64,000 nt of DNA from NCBI GenBank assembly GCA_022453515.1, contig JAJNNY010000017.1:1-64000 (forward strand), read 5' to 3'. Each line of letters begins with the position of its first letter. Positions within the stretch are counted from its first letter, which is position 1. Origin of the DNA: Astrocystis sublimbata (Eukaryota; Ascomycota; Sordariomycetes; Xylariales; Xylariaceae). The position numbers and the translations under genes are program-made. A model generated the notes under the pieces. The model saw only the letters and a list, made by a program, of their open reading frames with translations. It had not been told where the DNA came from and ran no database searches. Shown here piece after piece: positions 60,562 to 64,000 of the stretch.

Positions 60562-62608
60562 ATGACATCTACGTTGAGCAATCGGGTCCGTGGCGGCCAA
60601 TTGGTTGCTCTAATTACCTTTATTGATGCCAGTCAGTATACAGCAGAACCCATACAATGATTACCCGCTAACAATATGGTTCAGTGTCTGCATGTTGGTT
60701 TGGTTATTGCCAGGTTCGCGAGTCAAATCATGATAAATGAGAGTGCCGCAACTCATTCGTGCCGAACTTTAGGGTGTTTTTGCTGGCGTGCTGGTGTCGC
60801 CGGACTTCATGAGGCTCTTCCCAGAGCTTAACAACGGGACAATTTCTGGCGCTGTGACAAGTAGCTTCTTTGTGAGTTTTACCTAGCTGTCGTATCGTTT
60901 ACCAACGTTGATCATCTTTCTGGCCGAATCAAGTCTAATGGATCAATACTTGCTAGTTAGGAGCATTCGTTGGTGCTGTGGTCGCCTTCGTCTTAGGCGA
61001 CAAACTCGGTCGCAAGAAGACCATTATAGCAGGGCACATTTTGAATACGGTGGGCGCAGCATTGCAAACCTCTCCGTACAGTCTGGTGCAGCTCGTCATC
61101 GGAAGAACGCTGAACGGTATTGGAATTGGAATCACATCCACGATGTCGCCAGTTTACCTAGGCGAATGTGTACAGCCTCACCACCGGGGTCGTTTACTCG
61201 TCATTGGAGCGTCGTCTAATGTTTCATCCTTTGCGCTGGCCAACTGGGTCAGCTATGCACTTGCATTCCGCGATGGACCGATACAATGGCGTCTGCCTCT
61301 AGGGATCCAGCTCATTTTCCCGTTTCTCATTTTCCCGATCGCACCATTTGTGCCGGAAAGCCCAAGGTGGCTCCTACTGGTCGGTCGAGAGGATGAGGCG
61401 AAGCAAGTGCTCGCGAGATTGAACGACGAGTCTGTTACGGGCGAGTCTGTTACTGTCGACTATAACTCCATCAAGGCGTCTATCCGCCTCGAGAGAAGCC
61501 ATCGGGTCCCTCTCATGGATGTCCTGCGAAATCGAGACAAGACCCAGAATCTTCGAAGGCTAATTCTATCATGCGGGGGCCAGTTCATGCAGCAATTTAC
61601 CGGAATCAACAGCCTAGTATGTATAATCAAGATAGCCATGGAACTAGAGTCATCACGCCTCTTTACTAACCGCGAGTGTAGGGCTTTTACCTGCCGACAT
61701 TGCTCCATGAGAGTGTAGGATACAGCCTACAAATGAGCAGATTGCTCGCTGCGATAAACGGGACAGTTTATTTCGTCTTTGCGTTCTTTTCTCTTGTAGT
61801 AGTGGACCGGGTTGGGCGGCGCAAGTAAGCATTTCTCTAGTGCCTTTCACATCACATAGCTAACAACTAAAGACTCATGCTATACGGTTGTCTGCTAATG
61901 ACAGCTTGTCATCTTATATCGTCGCTATCGCTCAAAGCCGCCCAGGAACAACCTTCTCAAGCGAAGACAGTGAGCCAAGAGAAATTTAGTATAGCTTCTA
62001 GTAAAATCTAACCGTCTCGCAGTTTGGCAGCGTGACTGTAGCGTTCTTCGTTATCTACCACGCCGTGTTTGCACCCACCTGGGCCGGTATTCCATGGGGT
62101 GAGTATATCAATCATAGTCCCGGAAAACTTGGGCTTGAGGAGGACATACTAACACACTTTATGCACAGTGTATGCTGCGGAAGTCAACTCCATTGGTTGG
62201 CGGACTCGCGGCGCAGGTGCAGCAACCGCCACCAACTGGTTAACCGGATTCGCAGTGGTACAATTTACTAAAGTGGGCATCGACAACTTACATTGGGCGT
62301 TTTTCTTGAGTATGTCTCACCCAGCACAGACATCTGCAAATCCACAACGGACTGACCGACTTACAGTTTTCGCCGTCCTCTGTCTGCTATTCTTTCCTGT
62401 AGTGTACTGCTTCTACCCAGAGACTGCTCGACGCAAGCTCGAGGATATGGACGAGATGTTCTTCCGTAACCCGTCATGGTTCGTCTTCGGCAAGGAGGAG
62501 ATGACGCAGCCTACGCGGCCACAGACTCTCGTAGATGCGGAGCTGGCACGCATATCGGACAGCCAGGTCACTGTTATCGAGGTAGCGCCTGATAAAATTG
62601 AGAAGTAA
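60562..62608 (+). CDS. MFS sugar transporter (sugar porter family)
   Basis: The nine exons are 60562-60631, 60685-60713, 60773-60871, 60957-61616, 61682-61824, 61873-61969, 62023-62098, 62169-62309 and 62367-62608, giving 518 residues and twelve predicted spans. Sugar-porter signatures are LGDKLGRKKTIIAG, GRTLNGIGIGITSTMSPVYL, APFVPESPRWLLL, GGQFMQQFTGINSL joined to GFYLPTLLHESVG, VVVDRVGRRK, VYAAEVNSIGWRTRGAGAAT and FYPETARRKLEDMDEMFF. It should import sugars with protons at the plasma membrane. The helix-1 motif normally reading FGYDQGV is FGYCQGV here (Cys32). Small introns of about 48-85 bases explain why the frame appears broken. The stop is 284 bases from the stop of a convergent GH43 gene, suggesting shared use in polysaccharide breakdown. 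Confidence 0.92.
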
Positions 62609-62891
62609 TTGGCTGTCCTGAAATGACTGGCTGGTGCAGTAGGGACGGTACACTGATGGAACGGACTCGCGTATACTGGATTTGACTCATAATTACACAG
62701 TTAGGGAAAGACATAGAACTTGGACGAAACTTTTAGATTTAGATTGACACATGAATATCAACTATAATAATAAGATTTTAGACCAGAAGCAAAGGATTTC
62801 AATACTTTCCATGGCCTTTCCGATCCCTCTTACCACCATTCTTGTATCTTGCATTCATTGTGTACTTGAGGTATTGAATTAGTCTAAACCT

Positions 62892-64000
62892 TTACACTGC
62901 CGCTACCCTTTCGGTAGCTGATATGTACTGCGCCTCTCCCATATAACTCCAGCGACCAAAATATGCATTCCCGCCCCCGGGACATTTGTGTCCCAAGCCA
63001 GCTCCATTGCAAGTAGCGTAAGCGCCTAAAAGACTACCAACAAATGAGCCATTGCCACCACTCACAAGTCCAGCGTAAGCTGTACCGATGATTAACTTCT
63101 GTTCAGGCCGAGCCGCAGGCATAGCTGCCAAGCTGTAGTGTGTTGTGTTCAAGGTCTGGATCTGAAGCTCAATGCTTTCATAAGTCCAATCTAACGGGAC
63201 AGGCACTGTTGTTTGCGGGGGCGGAATTCCTGTTCCTTCGGCGCGAAATCGGAAGACTAGGCGAGAGCTCCCGGTCGCCTCGTGCGTATTCGAGGGATCA
63301 GATGAGGGGAGGAGAACCACGCCTAGATCGATGTGATTTGTCTGCGTGAGGAAGACAGTGATACCAGCCTCCTGACCGACGGACTGAGGATCGAAAAACA
63401 GTTCGACGCTGAATGTGAACAGGGTATGCGTCTGCCGTCGCCCTATGAAAGAAAGTCCATCTTGACCTGTCAGTTCTGGCGTCGACTGCGAATAAGGTGT
63501 ACCCGTAAGATTGTTTCTGCTTGGAACGATCTTTAGCCCCCTCTCCGTGGTCTCGAACACACCCTCGCGAGGGACGCGCCAAAACACCAAATTGCGAGGA
63601 AGTCTTGTTCCTTTCCTGAAGTCATAGACGTCGTCGTCGGGATTGAACGGTCCATCTCCAGGAAGATCCCGATCAGGCACCGGCAATTGCCAACCAGTCA
63701 TATTGCCTCTAACGGGCTGCAGGACAGGCCACTCGCCCTCGTCCCACGTCACGGGAAATAGCACGGTCTCACGGCCCACTGAAACAGCTGGAGTCAGTAA
63801 TTGCCTTTCACAGTAAAAGAATTGCTCATGAAACAGTGGGTTGCAGGTGTCTCGGCAGTAAAGAGACCTGTTAGGGCAATACATGCGCCCGAGACTTGCC
63901 AGAAGGGGGATTAAATGACTCCAGAAGTTGCATACTGGGATACACCTCATACTGGGGCCCGGAGCGCGTCGCTAGGCACATCCCCCACCAGTTCCCCTCA
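62892..64000 (-). CDS. GH43 family glycoside hydrolase (partial, 5' end beyond right edge)
   Basis: Two exons are visible, 63936 to beyond 64000 and 63778-62892; together they encode the C-terminal about 317 residues. The first exon gives GNWWGMCLATRSGPQYEVYP, joined to MGRETVLFPVTWDEGEWPVL and QPVRGNMTGWQLPVP. This is the last blade region of the five-bladed beta-propeller of fungal beta-xylosidase/arabinofuranosidase-type GH43 enzymes. The rest is the beta-sandwich (concanavalin-like) C-terminal domain (RNLVFWRVPREGVFETTERG, LSFIGRRQTHTLFTFSVELF, GQEAGITVFLTQTNHIDLGV). The catalytic acids lie outside the window, so the substrate (xylan or arabinan side chains) is inference. The 157-base intron belongs to the introner-like pair. 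N-glycosylation sequons (NMT, NLT, NTT, NGS) fit a secreted enzyme. Confidence 0.88.
63779..63935 (-). mobile_element. Introner-like element (intron of the GH43 gene)
   Basis: This 157-base GT-AG intron (GTATG donor, TTTCAG acceptor) is homologous to the DHA2 intron at 22052-22209. It carries a perfect nine-base inverted repeat near its ends (CTGGAGTCA at 63788-63796 and TGACTCCAG at 63916-63924) and an inner seven-base one (GTCTCGG at 63849-63855 and CCGAGAC at 63889-63895). The removed RNA could therefore fold into nested hairpins. It is in phase 1 and splits the Met of the MGRE motif. Confidence 0.75.

Noticed and set aside
61620..61681. Frameshift or pseudogene reading of the sugar transporter
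   Set aside because: All breaks in the frame coincide with short GT-AG introns in correct phase, and the spliced product is a full 518-residue sugar porter.

Overview
This window is nuclear DNA of a filamentous ascomycete, most likely a member of the Sordariomycetes. The evidence is short GT-AG introns with CTAAC or CTGAC branch sites, fungus-specific gene families (AHC1-like, SAT4/Pth11-like rhodopsin, fungal-trans C2H2 factors), GC-rich exons in AT-richer spacers, and a palindromic TAGGTACCTAGGTA-type word scattered through almost every spacer. I cannot name the genus.

Layout, left to right: a partial AHC1-like zinc-finger gene (-) leaving the left edge; an Alba-domain gene (+); VTC1 of the polyphosphate polymerase (-); a Tctex-1 dynein light chain (+); choline-phosphate cytidylyltransferase (-); an F-box gene (-); a 3.6 kb spacer holding a decayed Copia-like LTR and gag start; an eight-exon DHA2 transporter (-); a gene fusing a Pth11-like seven-helix receptor domain to a fucose-permease-type transporter (-); a 5 kb spacer; the complex I PSST/20 kDa subunit (+); a small eight-cysteine GPI-anchored protein (-); a class 1 dihydroorotate dehydrogenase-like gene (-); an RNF10/Mag2-type RING ligase (-); tRNA-Ser(AGA) (+); a CBM48 (AMPK-beta-like) protein with Ala/Glu-rich tail repeats (-); a C2H2 plus fungal-trans transcription factor (-); a 7.8 kb gene-poor stretch; and, at the right edge, a convergent pair of sugar transporter (+) and GH43 glycosidase (-, partial).

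The left and middle parts are mostly housekeeping genes (phospholipid synthesis, polyphosphate, dynein, complex I, translation surveillance). The right edge looks like the start of a plant-polysaccharide utilisation locus. Exon structures were rebuilt by hand from splice sites, reading phase and family conservation, and every complete spliced gene sums to whole codons.

The most striking observation is that two introns in unrelated genes, 22052-22209 in the DHA2 transporter and 63779-63935 in the GH43 gene, are homologous to each other over their whole length (158 and 157 bases), from the 5' GTATG to the branch site, and contain inverted repeats. This is the signature of introner-like elements, meaning mobile introns that spread as introns.
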